From JAEUMD01 sp050250815 (GTDB lineage Bacteria; Pseudomonadota; Alphaproteobacteria; Rhizobiales; Hyphomicrobiaceae), in NCBI GenBank assembly GCA_050250815.1, contig JBFWNY010000034.1, positions 1 through 38,903 on the forward strand: a stretch of 38,903 bases of DNA. Reading direction: 5' to 3'. A model generated the notes under the pieces. It did no database searches. It saw nothing but the letters and a program-made list of their open reading frames with translations, and was not told the DNA's origin. Below, in pieces: positions 25,181 to 34,414 of this stretch (position 1 is its first letter; each line of letters begins with the position of its first letter). The translations under genes were made by a program, and so were the position numbers.

Positions 25181-27850
25181 CTACTCCATCGCCTCGCGGA
25201 TGAGGTCGATTGCGGCCTCGCGCAGCATATCGTCACCCGCCAGCTGAGACACCGGCTCCCTTCCGATTTCCAACAGGATCGGCACGGACAGCGGCGACAC
25301 GCGGGCAAGCGATTGGTGCCTGATTCGTCCCTGGATGCGAGCAAGGAAGTCCCCGAGCCGTCCGACATCGAGAAGGCCCGTTGCGGCATCCGTCCACGCC
25401 GCCTCCAACAGGATGTGCCCAGGCTCGTGGCGGCGCAGGACATCGTAGATGAGATCGGTCGAGACCGTGACCTGGCGGCCAGATTTCTCCCGGCCCGGAT
25501 GCCGGCGTTCCACCAGCCCGGCGATGACCGCGGCTATGCGGAATGTGCGCTTCATCAGGCTCGAGCCCGCGAGCCATGCATCGAGGTCGTCGCCCAGCAT
25601 GTCGACGGAAAACAGCTGCGCCAGATAGATCCGGCCTTCGGCGATCATGGTGGAGACATCGCGTGCCATCCACACGGAGAGGCCGTAGTCGTTGGCGACG
25701 AACCCCAGAGGCATAGCGCCTGCACGGTCGAGCCGGCGGGTGAGCAGCATGCCCAGTGTCTGGTGTGCGAGGCGGCCCTCGAAGGGATAGATGACGACGT
25801 GATGCCGTCGCCTGTGCGGAAACGTTTCGATCAGCACCTCGTCTTCGCCCGGCACCGCCGAGCGTGCCTGCTGCAGGCGCAGCCACTCGCTTACCGGCGC
25901 GGGCAGCGCCGACCAACTCGCGCTGTCCGACAACATCCTGCGCACCCGCTTTGCCAAATGCGTCGAAAGCGGAAACTTGCCGCCTCCGTAGCTGGGAATC
26001 ATCGGATCGGTGTCGTTCGACCGCGACACGAATGCCTCTGTCTCACGCAACCCTTCGAAGCGCACCACTTCGCCACCGAAGACGAACGTATCGCCGGGCG
26101 TGAGCTGCTCGATGAAGGACTCGTCGATGTCTCCCATGACGCGTCCGCCCGATGCCGGCATGCGGCGGGCTTTGGCCGCAGCTTTGCCGACGAGCCTCAC
26201 GCGGATCTGCGGACTATCGACAATCGTGCCCGCATTGAGCCGGTACTGCTTGGCAAAACGCGGATGTGCGATGCGCATGCGGCCATCGGGCAGGACCTTC
26301 AATTTGGCGAAGCGCTCGTAGGTTTTAAGCGCATATCCGCCGGTCGAGACGAATGCGACCACGCGATCGAACGTCTCGCGTGTGAGCACCGCATAGGGCT
26401 GCGCCGAGCGTACCTCCGCAAACAGGTCGTCTGGGCCGAATGGTTGAGCCGCCGCCATGCCCAGCACGTGTTGCGCTAGAACATCAAGCGCTCCGGACCG
26501 AACCAGCACGGCGTCCTGCTCTCCGGCCAGTGCGGCGTCCAGCGCCGCGCGGCACTCCAGCACCTCGAAGCGATTGGAAGGCACGAGCAGCGCATGCGAC
26601 GGTTCATCGAGGCGGTGGTTGGCGCGGCCGATCCGCTGCGTAAAACGGCTAGCTCCCTTGGGCGCTCCGACGTGCACGACAAGGTCGACATCGCCCCAGT
26701 CGATCCCCAGGTCGAGCGTCGAAGTTGCAACGACCGCGCGAAGTGTGCCCGCCGCCATAGCCGCCTCCACCTTGCGGCGGCGGGAGGCGTCGAGCGAGCC
26801 ATGATGCAGGCCGATGGGCAGGCTTAGCTCATTGACCCGCCACAGCTCCTGGAACACCAATTCGGCCTGCATGCGTGTGTTGACGAACACGATGGCCAGT
26901 TGCGCGTTCGAAATCGCCGCATAGATCTGCGCCATGGCATAGCGGGCGGAATGGCCCGACCATGGCACCGGTTCGTCGAGCTCCAGGATGCGAATCTGAG
27001 GCCGTGCGCCACCCCCCACCGTCACGAGATGGGCGAGTTCCGTGCGCTCATCCGGCATCGGTTGTGCGACCAGGTAGGCACGCAACTCACTCGGGCGCGC
27101 GACAGTGGCCGACAGTCCGATGGTCATAAGGCCAGGCGCGATGGTGCGCAGCCGCGCGAGATCGAGCGACAGCAGGTCGCCCCGCTTGGAGGCCGCCAGA
27201 GCGTGCAACTCGTCGAGGATCACTGTATCGACAGACGCGAACAGGTGCCCGCCATCCTCGTGGCTGAGCAGCAGCGCGAGCTGCTCGGGTGTTGTCAGGA
27301 GAATGTCGGGCGGCCGTTCGCGTTGACGTCGGCGGGCAGCTGCACCCGTATCGCCGCTGCGCGTCTCGGTGCGGATCGATAGCCCCATTTCGGAGATCGG
27401 GCCGACGAGATTGCGCGCGACGTCGGCAGCCAACGCCTTCAACGGTGAAATGTAGAGCGTGCGCAGCGCCGCTTCGCGCGGACGGCGCGGCCGGCCGGAC
27501 AAGCGGATCAGGCCCGGCAGAAAGCCTGCCAGCGTCTTGCCGGCACCGGTCGGAGCGACGAGCAGTGTCGAGCGGCGCTCGCTTGCCGCCTCGATGAGAG
27601 CCAGCTGGTGCGGGCGCGGCGTCCAGCCGCGATCGGCGAACCAGCGCGAAAAGACCGGCGGAAGGAGTTCGCTCGAAGCCGCGAACGGAGCACCCGAAGG
27701 GGACGGCTCACCGACCCCCGACCCTTCCGGCGGGCGCTGGCGTGACGCTACGGGCTGATCGCGCTGCGCCGCGGCGCGCCCACGCACACCGGCCCGTCGA
27801 CCTTTCCTGTCACCATCGGCAACCTTGGACAGCGAAACCTCCTCGGACAT
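25181..27850 (-). CDS. Ligase-associated DNA damage response DEXH-box helicase (Lhr-type)
   Basis: 889 residues from the ATG at 27850; an in-frame GTG at 27937 would add 29 residues without similarity. After a low-complexity N-terminus, the superfamily 2 motifs appear in order: the Q-like region WTPRPHQLALIEAA, Walker A VAPTGAGKTLAG, TTPEQLALLL, DELHALAASKRG (DEXH), GLSATVARP, FVNTRMQAELVF, ATSTLDLGIDWGDVD and QRIGRANH. The long C-terminal part (SYGGGKFPLSTHLAKRVR and so on) is the Lhr-specific region. The enzyme would unwind DNA or RNA-DNA hybrids during repair. PdeM follows; the ligase and exonuclease usually found with these are not in the window. Confidence 0.93.
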   Translation of the reverse strand: MSEEVSLSKVADGDRKGRRAGVRGRAAAQRDQPVASRQRPPEGSGVGEPSPSGAPFAASSELLPPVFSRWFADRGWTPRPHQLALIEAASERRSTLLVAPTGAGKTLAGFLPGLIRLSGRPRRPREAALRTLYISPLKALAADVARNLVGPISEMGLSIRTETRSGDTGAAARRRQRERPPDILLTTPEQLALLLSHEDGGHLFASVDTVILDELHALAASKRGDLLSLDLARLRTIAPGLMTIGLSATVARPSELRAYLVAQPMPDERTELAHLVTVGGGARPQIRILELDEPVPWSGHSARYAMAQIYAAISNAQLAIVFVNTRMQAELVFQELWRVNELSLPIGLHHGSLDASRRRKVEAAMAAGTLRAVVATSTLDLGIDWGDVDLVVHVGAPKGASRFTQRIGRANHRLDEPSHALLVPSNRFEVLECRAALDAALAGEQDAVLVRSGALDVLAQHVLGMAAAQPFGPDDLFAEVRSAQPYAVLTRETFDRVVAFVSTGGYALKTYERFAKLKVLPDGRMRIAHPRFAKQYRLNAGTIVDSPQIRVRLVGKAAAKARRMPASGGRVMGDIDESFIEQLTPGDTFVFGGEVVRFEGLRETEAFVSRSNDTDPMIPSYGGGKFPLSTHLAKRVRRMLSDSASWSALPAPVSEWLRLQQARSAVPGEDEVLIETFPHRRRHHVVIYPFEGRLAHQTLGMLLTRRLDRAGAMPLGFVANDYGLSVWMARDVSTMIAEGRIYLAQLFSVDMLGDDLDAWLAGSSLMKRTFRIAAVIAGLVERRHPGREKSGRQVTVSTDLIYDVLRRHEPGHILLEAAWTDAATGLLDVGRLGDFLARIQGRIRHQSLARVSPLSVPILLEIGREPVSQLAGDDMLREAAIDLIREAME

Positions 27851-28003
27851 GCCCACCCCGGCCACTACGTGGCGCCGTTGAACCTGACCAGACAGGCCAC
27901 GATATGCTAACTGCGTTGGAGCCGTGCCAGACGCCACGCGCCGCTCTGCCCGATGCGCGGCAGCGGATCACGCGACATCGCCCATCAGGAGAGCTTGATC
28001 GAC

Positions 28004-28294
28004 ATGGACCATCGCACGATCTTCGGAGGCAACCCACTCGGCGTCATCGTGCGGCTTGTATTGTTGTCGATCGTGGTCGGCGTCGTGCTATCGGCGCTCG
28101 GCATCACGCCGCGCAATTTCCTCTACCATGTCGAAGTTCTGCTCCGGCGGGTCTACGACCTGGGCCTCAGCGCCTTCGACGGCGTACTCCAGTACCTCCT
28201 GCTCGGCGCCATGGTCGTCGTGCCGATCTGGATCGTGGCGCGGCTGTTTGGCGCGGCGGCACGGCGGCGGGAGCCCCCAGAGGGCGGCATCTAA
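28004..28294 (+). CDS. DUF6460-like small membrane protein
   Basis: 96 residues from the ATG at 28004. Two membrane helices are clear (VIVRLVLLSIVVGVVLSALG and LQYLLLGAMVVVPIWIVARL), joined by a short amphipathic segment with RRVYDLGLSAFDG, a pattern I associate with the DUF6460 family of Hyphomicrobiales. A TTG at 27995 is a rival start because AGGAG lies closer to it. Function unknown. It is divergent from the helicase, with about 150 bases between. Confidence 0.75.
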   Translation: MDHRTIFGGNPLGVIVRLVLLSIVVGVVLSALGITPRNFLYHVEVLLRRVYDLGLSAFDGVLQYLLLGAMVVVPIWIVARLFGAAARRREPPEGGI

Positions 28295-28567
28295 CCCTAT
28301 GGGGAAATCGACGCTTTCTTGACCTAATTTTGCGCGGGTGCGCCCTGACTGCACCACTCGCGCCAGGCCCGCCGCGCGAACGGGATCAAAGCGCCGCCTG
28401 CTGCCGCAAAGGGGGGCGATCCATCGCCGTTTTGGTGCGTCATTCTTCGTGGAATGTCAGCGTGGAAGAACGGCCGGCCACCCTTGAGGTCGCCCCGGGC
28501 ATGTGGCAGATAAACGGCGCTTCGAGAGCAACTGCGCTCAGGACGCATGTCGAACGGCGGAGCCAAA

Positions 28568-29860
28568 ATGGCCAAATGCATCTCCAGTCCGGATGAAGCC
28601 CGCATCGCCGTGATCGGACTGGGCTATGTCGGTCTACCGCTCGCCGTCTACATGGCGCAGCACTTCGACGTCGTCGGGTTCGATATCGATCCCAATCGCG
28701 TCGACGAGTTGCGTCGCTGTATCGACCGCACGCGGGAAGTGACCGCAGAGGAATTCGCTGCGGCAAAGCGCGTCAGCTACGCCAGTGATCCGGCTGCGAT
28801 CGCGGACAGCAACTTCTACATCGTCGCCGTTCCGACACCCATCGACGGGCACCGGCGCCCCGATCTCAGCTATCTGGAGAAATCCAGCACGACCGTCGGC
28901 CGCGTGCTGTCTCCCGGCGATATCGTCGTCTACGAATCGACCGTCTATCCTGGCGCGACCGAAGAATTGTGCGTGCCGATCCTCGAGGAGACATCAGGGC
29001 TGAAGTTCAACGAGGACTTCTTCGTCGGCTACAGCCCGGAGCGCGTCAACCCCGGCGATCACGAGCGGCGGCTGCCGTCGATCAAGAAGATCACCTCGGG
29101 GTCGACGCCGGAGGCCGCAGCAATCGTCGATGGTGTCTACAAGCGCACCATAACAGCCGGCACACATCTCACCAGCTCGATCCGCGCCGCCGAGGCCGCG
29201 AAAGTCATCGAGAATGTTCAGCGCGACCTCAATATCGGTCTCGTCAACGAACTGGCGATGCTGTTCAAGAAGCTCGGCATCGAGACTCGCGAGGTGCTCG
29301 AGGCCGCCGGCACGAAGTGGAACTTCCAGCACTACCGCCCAGGTCTCGTCGGCGGCCACTGCATCGGCGTCGATCCCTACTACCTGACGCACAAGGCACA
29401 GCAGATCGGCTTCCACCCCGAGATCATCCTCGCCGGCCGCCGCGTCAACGATAATATGGCGGCGTTCCTTGCACACGACATCATCACCACCATGGTCCGC
29501 CGCCGCATGCCGGTGAGCTCGGCGCGGCTTCTCATCATGGGTTTCACGTTCAAGGAGAACTGCCCGGACGTGCGCAATACCAAGGTCGCCGACTTGGTGC
29601 GAGAGCTTGAGGGTCTCGTTGCGAGCGTCGACATCTACGACCCACACGCTTCACCGGCTGAGGCGATGCACGAATACGGCACAAAGATCGTCGACGAGCT
29701 GCCGGAAGGGCAGTTCGACGGCATCGTGCTCGCCGTACGCCACAACGAGTTCATCGACATGGGCATCGACGCGCTGAGGCGGAAACTCGCCGACGAGCGC
29801 GGCTTCATCTACGATGTGAAGTGGCTTTTCACACCGGAAGCCTCCGACGCACGGCTCTGA
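28568..29860 (+). CDS. UDP-N-acetyl-D-hexosamine 6-dehydrogenase (WbpA/TviB type)
   Basis: 430 residues. The ATG at 28568 is chosen because GGCGGAG lies five bases upstream; an ATG at 28547 is in frame. The NAD-binding start is IAVIGLGYVGLPLA, followed by YIVAVPTPID, STVYPGATEE, YSPERVNPGD and the catalytic Cys265 in GGHCIGVDPYY; GFTFKENCPDVRNTKV opens the third domain. These enzymes oxidise C6 of UDP-GlcNAc or UDP-GalNAc to the uronic acid with two NAD. The next genes are WbpB- and WbpD-like, so UDP-GlcNAc is the likely substrate. It probably begins the sugar-nucleotide part of the glycan locus. Confidence 0.9.
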   Translation: MAKCISSPDEARIAVIGLGYVGLPLAVYMAQHFDVVGFDIDPNRVDELRRCIDRTREVTAEEFAAAKRVSYASDPAAIADSNFYIVAVPTPIDGHRRPDLSYLEKSSTTVGRVLSPGDIVVYESTVYPGATEELCVPILEETSGLKFNEDFFVGYSPERVNPGDHERRLPSIKKITSGSTPEAAAIVDGVYKRTITAGTHLTSSIRAAEAAKVIENVQRDLNIGLVNELAMLFKKLGIETREVLEAAGTKWNFQHYRPGLVGGHCIGVDPYYLTHKAQQIGFHPEIILAGRRVNDNMAAFLAHDIITTMVRRRMPVSSARLLIMGFTFKENCPDVRNTKVADLVRELEGLVASVDIYDPHASPAEAMHEYGTKIVDELPEGQFDGIVLAVRHNEFIDMGIDALRRKLADERGFIYDVKWLFTPEASDARL

Positions 29861-29953
29861 CGTCTTGACAGAAAAGCGCCAGCGAGCGGATCGCCACTGG
29901 AACGACCTTGGACGCCCATCCGCGGCGCCACGGCTTCGTGGAAGGAACGGAGA

Positions 29954-30964
29954 ATGAGCGAAGCTTCGAAGCGCAATGACGGCCGCGGCACGGCGGGGCA
30001 GCCGGCAAGCTTCGGTCTGATCGGCGCCGCAGGCTACATTGCCCCACGCCACTTGCGGGCGATCAAAGAGAACAGCGGCGTGCTAAAGGCCGCGCTCGAT
30101 CCGTCCGATTCGGTCGGCATCATCGACAGCTTTTTTCCGGACGCCCGCTTCTTCACCGAGTTCGAACGCTTCGACCGCTACGTCGACCTGATGCGCCGCA
30201 ATGGCGAAGCAATCAACTACGTGTCGGTATGTTCGCCCAATTACCTGCACGATGCACACGTGCGGTTTGCCCTGCGCGCCGGCGCCGATGCCATCTGCGA
30301 GAAGCCGATTGCTCTCAACCCTTGGAATATTGACGCTCTTGAGTCTGTCGAGCACGACACGGGTCGGAAGATCAATACGATCCTGCAGCTGCGCCTGCAT
30401 CCAACGATCATAAGGCTGAAGGACGAGATCGCGGCGGACGAGAGCAACATCATTCACGAGGTCGACCTCACATACGTCGCCCCGCTTGGTCGCTGGTTCG
30501 CAGTGTCATGGAAGGGTGACGAGGTCAAATCCGGCGGCATTGCGACTACCATCGGCGTCCAGTTGTTCGACATGCTGGGCTTCGTGTTCGGTCCTTTCCG
30601 GCGCAGCTTCGCCCACCACCGTTCGAAGACCAGCGCCTCCGGCTATCTCGAATTCCAGAAGGCTCGCGTCCGCTGGTTTCTGTCCGTCGACGCCGCAGAC
30701 TTACCGCAAGAGGTCGCCGACCAGTGGCGCACTTATCGCTCGATTGTCGTCAATGGCCGCGATCTGGGCTCTTTCGACGCCAACAGCAATCTTCACTCCG
30801 CAAGTTATCGCGAAATTCTTGGCGGTCGCGGCTTCGGGCCGTCGGAGGCGCGTCAGAGCGTCGAGATTGCGGCCCAGATCCGCAAGGCCCCCATCGAACT
30901 TAATCGTGGCGAGCAGCACCCGCATCTTGCACTGCTGCGGTCAAGCGGCCGTCTGGAAACTTGA
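29954..30964 (+). CDS. WbpB/WlbA-type UDP-GlcNAc-uronate 3-dehydrogenase (Gfo/Idh/MocA family)
   Basis: 336 residues. After a short unrelated N-terminus the protein follows WlbA closely: FGLIGAAGYIAPRHLRAIKE, DSVGIIDSFFPDARFFTEFE, YVSVCSPNYLHDAH, CEKPIALNPWN, the LQLRLHP turn, and VRWFLSVDAADLP and YREILGGRGFG. These enzymes oxidise C3 of UDP-N-acetylglucosaminuronic acid, the step after WbpA, with NAD kept bound. It lies 93 bases after the dehydrogenase and 39 bases before the acetyltransferase, so the three form one operon. Confidence 0.92.
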   Translation: MSEASKRNDGRGTAGQPASFGLIGAAGYIAPRHLRAIKENSGVLKAALDPSDSVGIIDSFFPDARFFTEFERFDRYVDLMRRNGEAINYVSVCSPNYLHDAHVRFALRAGADAICEKPIALNPWNIDALESVEHDTGRKINTILQLRLHPTIIRLKDEIAADESNIIHEVDLTYVAPLGRWFAVSWKGDEVKSGGIATTIGVQLFDMLGFVFGPFRRSFAHHRSKTSASGYLEFQKARVRWFLSVDAADLPQEVADQWRTYRSIVVNGRDLGSFDANSNLHSASYREILGGRGFGPSEARQSVEIAAQIRKAPIELNRGEQHPHLALLRSSGRLET

Positions 30965-31003
30965 GGCAGCCGGCGCAAGTCGACGAGCGACCGCGGAGGA
31001 GAG

Positions 31004-31684
31004 ATGCCGCGGGCAAAAGGGGACCTGGAAATGGCGCCAACGTTCGAAAACGTCCAAGTTCACGAGAGCAGCTTCGTATCGGATGGCGCGCGCATCGGGC
31101 AGTTCACGTCCATCTGGCATTTCTGCCATGTCGAGAAAACTGCGGTCATCGGCGAGAACTGCAACCTGGGCCAGAACGTCTACGTGGGCAACAATGCCAT
31201 TGTCGGCAATGGCTGCAGGCTGGGCAACTCCGTCTCCGTATTCTCGCATGTCGAGCTGGGCGATTTCGTCTTCTGCGCACCGTTTATGGTCTTCACGCAT
31301 ATCGCATTTCCGCGCGCCGCCGTCAGCCGCCGCGCCATCTTCGTCAAAACGCGCGTGGGAACGGGAACGACGCTCGGAGCCAATTCGACGGTTGTGCCCG
31401 GGATCGATATTGGAGCGGGGACTTTCCTTGCTGCCGGCGCGACGTTGACCAAGTCATCAAAGGACTGGTCATTGATGATCGGTTCACCAGCCCGGCAGAT
31501 CGGCTGGGTCAGCGCATACGGCGAGAAGATCCCTCTGCCTATCAAGGGCGACGGGCGTTGGACCTGTGACCTGACAAAGGACGTCTATGTTCTCGAAGGC
31601 GAGACGATGCGCCGCGAGCCCGGCCCGACCGACATTCTAAGATATGTCCCTGGACAGCGGCTGAAGCGCTTCCAGGCTGCTTGA
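31004..31684 (+). CDS. WbpD-type UDP-3-amino-GlcNAc-uronate N-acetyltransferase
   Basis: 226 residues. GGAGGAGAG stands directly before the ATG at 31004; an ATG at 31031 would give a start nearer that of WbpD and is possible. Left-handed beta-helix hexapeptide repeats run from about 25 to 160 (IGENCNLGQNVYVGNNAIVG and so on), with the family's SIWHFCHV, VFCAPFMVFTHI and SPARQIGWVSAYGEKI. The Asn/His pair typical of WbpD substrate binding is in this region. The enzyme would acetylate the C3 amine with acetyl-CoA. A convergent glycosyltransferase gene follows 36 bases later. Confidence 0.9.
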   Translation: MPRAKGDLEMAPTFENVQVHESSFVSDGARIGQFTSIWHFCHVEKTAVIGENCNLGQNVYVGNNAIVGNGCRLGNSVSVFSHVELGDFVFCAPFMVFTHIAFPRAAVSRRAIFVKTRVGTGTTLGANSTVVPGIDIGAGTFLAAGATLTKSSKDWSLMIGSPARQIGWVSAYGEKIPLPIKGDGRWTCDLTKDVYVLEGETMRREPGPTDILRYVPGQRLKRFQAA

Positions 31685-31719
31685 TCCAAGCCGCGCAGTC
31701 TCCGGCCCGGCGATAGCGA

Positions 31720-32874
31720 TCATGCGATCGCCTTCCTGGGAGGGGCTTCTTCCAGCGCCTCGCGCACGAAATTGACCAGCACCTTGCGCTCCTTTGCCCA
31801 GTTAAAGTGATCGAGATAGGCATCGCGCGCACGCTTGCGGTAGCCTGCCGCAACATCCTGGTCGTTCAGCACGACTTCAATCTTGTCGACCCAAGCCTTG
31901 ATGTCCCGTGCCGGCACCAGGATGCCGACATCGCCCGGCTCGAGGATCTCACGCGTGCCTTCGATATCGCTCGCGATCGTCACGAGTCCATATGCGAAAT
32001 ACTCGAACACCTTGGTCGGGTAGGCGAGCGCCTTGTTAGGCGTATCGAGCAGCGGTGAGATGCCGATGGAGCCCTTCGCGAGAAGCTTGGGCATGTCTTC
32101 GGCCCGGCAAGGCTTGATGAACTCGATATGGAGGCCTTCTTTCTCGATCGCCTCGACCATCTCCGCGCGCAGATGCTCACTCTTGTAGAAGCGATCGACG
32201 ATCCGCAGCGGAACCTTGATGCCGCGGCGCTTCATCTCTCGGCCAATTTCGAGCAGGAGGTAGAAGCCATAGTCGCGTGACAGCGAGCCCGTGTAGAGCA
32301 CGGCTTCCTCGCGCTCGAAATTTTCCGGTGCTTCGAAGTTCGGCAAATTGCGAACAAGCGAAACCTTGATGCCCAGTCGAGAGAAGCGGCGATACTGATG
32401 GGGAACAACGACAATGACGCGGCCCAGATAGCGCGCGACAGTTTCCTCGACCATGCGGAACGATACCGAAATCGGCGGCCGCAATGGTTTCGGGATCCAG
32501 TCCTTACCGTGCCGGATGTCCTCGGGAATATTCTCGTGGCAGTCGTAGATTACAACGGCCCCGGAACGCCGTTTCAGCTCGGCGGCATAGGGAAGAAACT
32601 CGGCATCGTGGAAGATATAGACGCGTGCATCGACGCTGAGCGCAGCCTTCATGGTCCGCAGGCCGTGCCGCGGGCGCGACAACCTGCTGCCCGCAGGCCT
32701 CAGGCGGACATAGCCAAAATCCTGGCGACGCCGCGTGCTAAAATCCCACGGCGCGACCATGCACACCTTCATGCCGTCGCCGACCAGGGCATCGAGCTGG
32801 CGCTGATAGATGCGGTTATCGTAATCGCCGTGAATGGTAGTGATGATGCAGACGTCGAACTGCTGTCCTGTCAA
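31720..32874 (-). CDS. Family 4 glycosyltransferase (GT-B fold)
   Basis: 384 residues from a TTG at 32874, preferred because GGAAGG lies eight bases upstream and the protein then begins just before DVCIITTIHGDYDNRIYQRQ, a normal GT4 start. An in-frame ATG at 32964 would add 30 residues that look unlike protein and has no ribosome site. The C-terminal GT4 signature is present: GSIGISPLLDT and PTKVFEYFAYGLVTIASDIEG, with the ribose-binding Glu in this stretch. No membrane helix is obvious. It is the only minus-strand gene among the sugar-nucleotide genes and should add one sugar of the repeat unit on the cytoplasmic side. Confidence 0.85.
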   Translation of the reverse strand: MTGQQFDVCIITTIHGDYDNRIYQRQLDALVGDGMKVCMVAPWDFSTRRRQDFGYVRLRPAGSRLSRPRHGLRTMKAALSVDARVYIFHDAEFLPYAAELKRRSGAVVIYDCHENIPEDIRHGKDWIPKPLRPPISVSFRMVEETVARYLGRVIVVVPHQYRRFSRLGIKVSLVRNLPNFEAPENFEREEAVLYTGSLSRDYGFYLLLEIGREMKRRGIKVPLRIVDRFYKSEHLRAEMVEAIEKEGLHIEFIKPCRAEDMPKLLAKGSIGISPLLDTPNKALAYPTKVFEYFAYGLVTIASDIEGTREILEPGDVGILVPARDIKAWVDKIEVVLNDQDVAAGYRKRARDAYLDHFNWAKERKVLVNFVREALEEAPPRKAIA

Positions 32875-33111
32875 AATTGCGACCTTCCGCCAGTTTGCCG
32901 CCACTGGCGCAGGCCTATAGCAGATGGTTATCTCTACCGCAATCTGCGGGGTTTTGTTGGACATTAGGCGCGTCGCGCGGCTCGCCGGCAGGTTGTCTTG
33001 CGACTGACCGGCGGAGAATTTCCACCGCCAGGACAGTGGCGGCCCTCGCCTGCAGCATGATGCTAAGCCATAACGTCAGGCGTTGAGCCGCAACAAGGTT
33101 TCGAGGCCCGA

Positions 33112-34287
33112 ATGGATTCGACCCAGCCCTTCATTCCCTTCGCCCGTCCGCGCATTGGCGAGGAAGAAATCTCCGCCGTCATCGAAACGCTGCGGTCGGG
33201 CTGGCTGACGACGGGCCCGAAAGCGCGCCAGTTTGAGCAAGACTTTGCCGCACGCGTCGGCGCCGAGCACGCCGTCGCGGTCAACTCCGCGACCGCCGGC
33301 CTTCACCTCGCGCTCGAAGCGTGCGGGGTAGGCCCCGGCGACAGGGTGATCACGACGCCGCACACATTCACCGCCACGGCAGAGGTGATCCGCTATCTGG
33401 GCGCCGATCCGGTCTTCGTCGACATCGATCGCGAGGGCCTGACGATCAGCCCCGCGGGGATCGAGGCCGCGCTGCGCAACACCCCCCGCTGCAAGGCGAT
33501 CATCCCGGTCCACTTCGGCGGGCTCGCCGCGCCCATGGACACGATCATGGACATCGCCGACCGCAACGACCTCAAGGTTGTCGAGGATGCAGCGCACGCG
33601 CTGCCCACCACCTGCAATGGCCGCCTTGTCGGCTCCATCGGCACGGTGACGGTGTTCAGCTTCTACGCCAACAAGACCATCACGACCGGCGAAGGAGGCA
33701 TGGCGGTGACTAATTCGGAGGCACTGGCCAAGCGCATGCAGACGATGCGGCTTCACGGAATCAGCCGGGATGTCTTCGACAGGTTTACGTCAAAGGCCTC
33801 GAGTTGGTACTACGAGGTCATCGCACCTGGGTACAAGTACAACCTCACCGACCTCGCCGCCGCGATCGGCATCATCCAACTGCGCAAGGCCGACGAGTTC
33901 GCCACGGAGCGCGCCGCCATAGCCGCGCGCTACAACGTGGCGTTTGCCGACATGCCGGTCGTGCTGCCGCAGGGACCGGCGGCCGGTGACACGCATTCCT
34001 GGCATCTTTACGTGCTGCAATTGAAGCTCGATGAGCTCCGTATCGACCGCGACCGGGTGATCGACGAATTGCGCGCGCTGGGGATCGGCACCAGCGTCCA
34101 CTACATCCCGCTGCACAGGCAGCCCTACTGGCGCGATACCTACCACCTGTCGGCCGCGGATTTCCCGGTCTCTGACGACGTCTATCATCGTTCGTTCAGC
34201 CTGCCGATATGGCAGGGCATGAGCGATGCCGAAATCGATCGCGTCATCGTCAGCGTCCGGAACGTGCTCACCTCAAACCGCAGTTGA
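33112..34287 (+). CDS. DegT/DnrJ/EryC1/StrS aminotransferase, ArnB/PseC-like
   Basis: 391 residues. PLP-dependent sugar aminotransferase with the cofactor lysine at Lys188 in FYANKTITTGEGGMAV and the Asp in VVEDAAHALP. The start FIPFARPRIGEEEI, SGWLTTGPKARQFEQ, NSATAGLHLALEA and GYKYNLTDLAAAIGIIQL are closer to ArnB and PseC, which aminate C4, than to WbpE, which aminates C3 and has SFFPSKPLGCYGDGGA at this site. In context it would be the missing step between the WbpB- and WbpD-like enzymes, since no other aminotransferase is in the locus. That assignment is an inference; it might instead make a 4-amino sugar. Confidence 0.88.
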   Translation: MDSTQPFIPFARPRIGEEEISAVIETLRSGWLTTGPKARQFEQDFAARVGAEHAVAVNSATAGLHLALEACGVGPGDRVITTPHTFTATAEVIRYLGADPVFVDIDREGLTISPAGIEAALRNTPRCKAIIPVHFGGLAAPMDTIMDIADRNDLKVVEDAAHALPTTCNGRLVGSIGTVTVFSFYANKTITTGEGGMAVTNSEALAKRMQTMRLHGISRDVFDRFTSKASSWYYEVIAPGYKYNLTDLAAAIGIIQLRKADEFATERAAIAARYNVAFADMPVVLPQGPAAGDTHSWHLYVLQLKLDELRIDRDRVIDELRALGIGTSVHYIPLHRQPYWRDTYHLSAADFPVSDDVYHRSFSLPIWQGMSDAEIDRVIVSVRNVLTSNRS

Positions 34288-34414
34288 AGGTGGCGCGCAC
34301 GTCCATCGCCGCAGAACCGCAGAGAATGCGGCGACACGGGCGCGAACTTGCGATCACTTATCCCCGCCGTGCCAGGCCTCCCTAACATCGCGACAGCGGT
34401 CAGGAGACGTCGGC

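Noticed and set aside
25085..26479. Long plus-strand frame opposite the helicase and PdeM
   Set aside because: Shadow of the helicase C-terminal region, rich in Arg and His.
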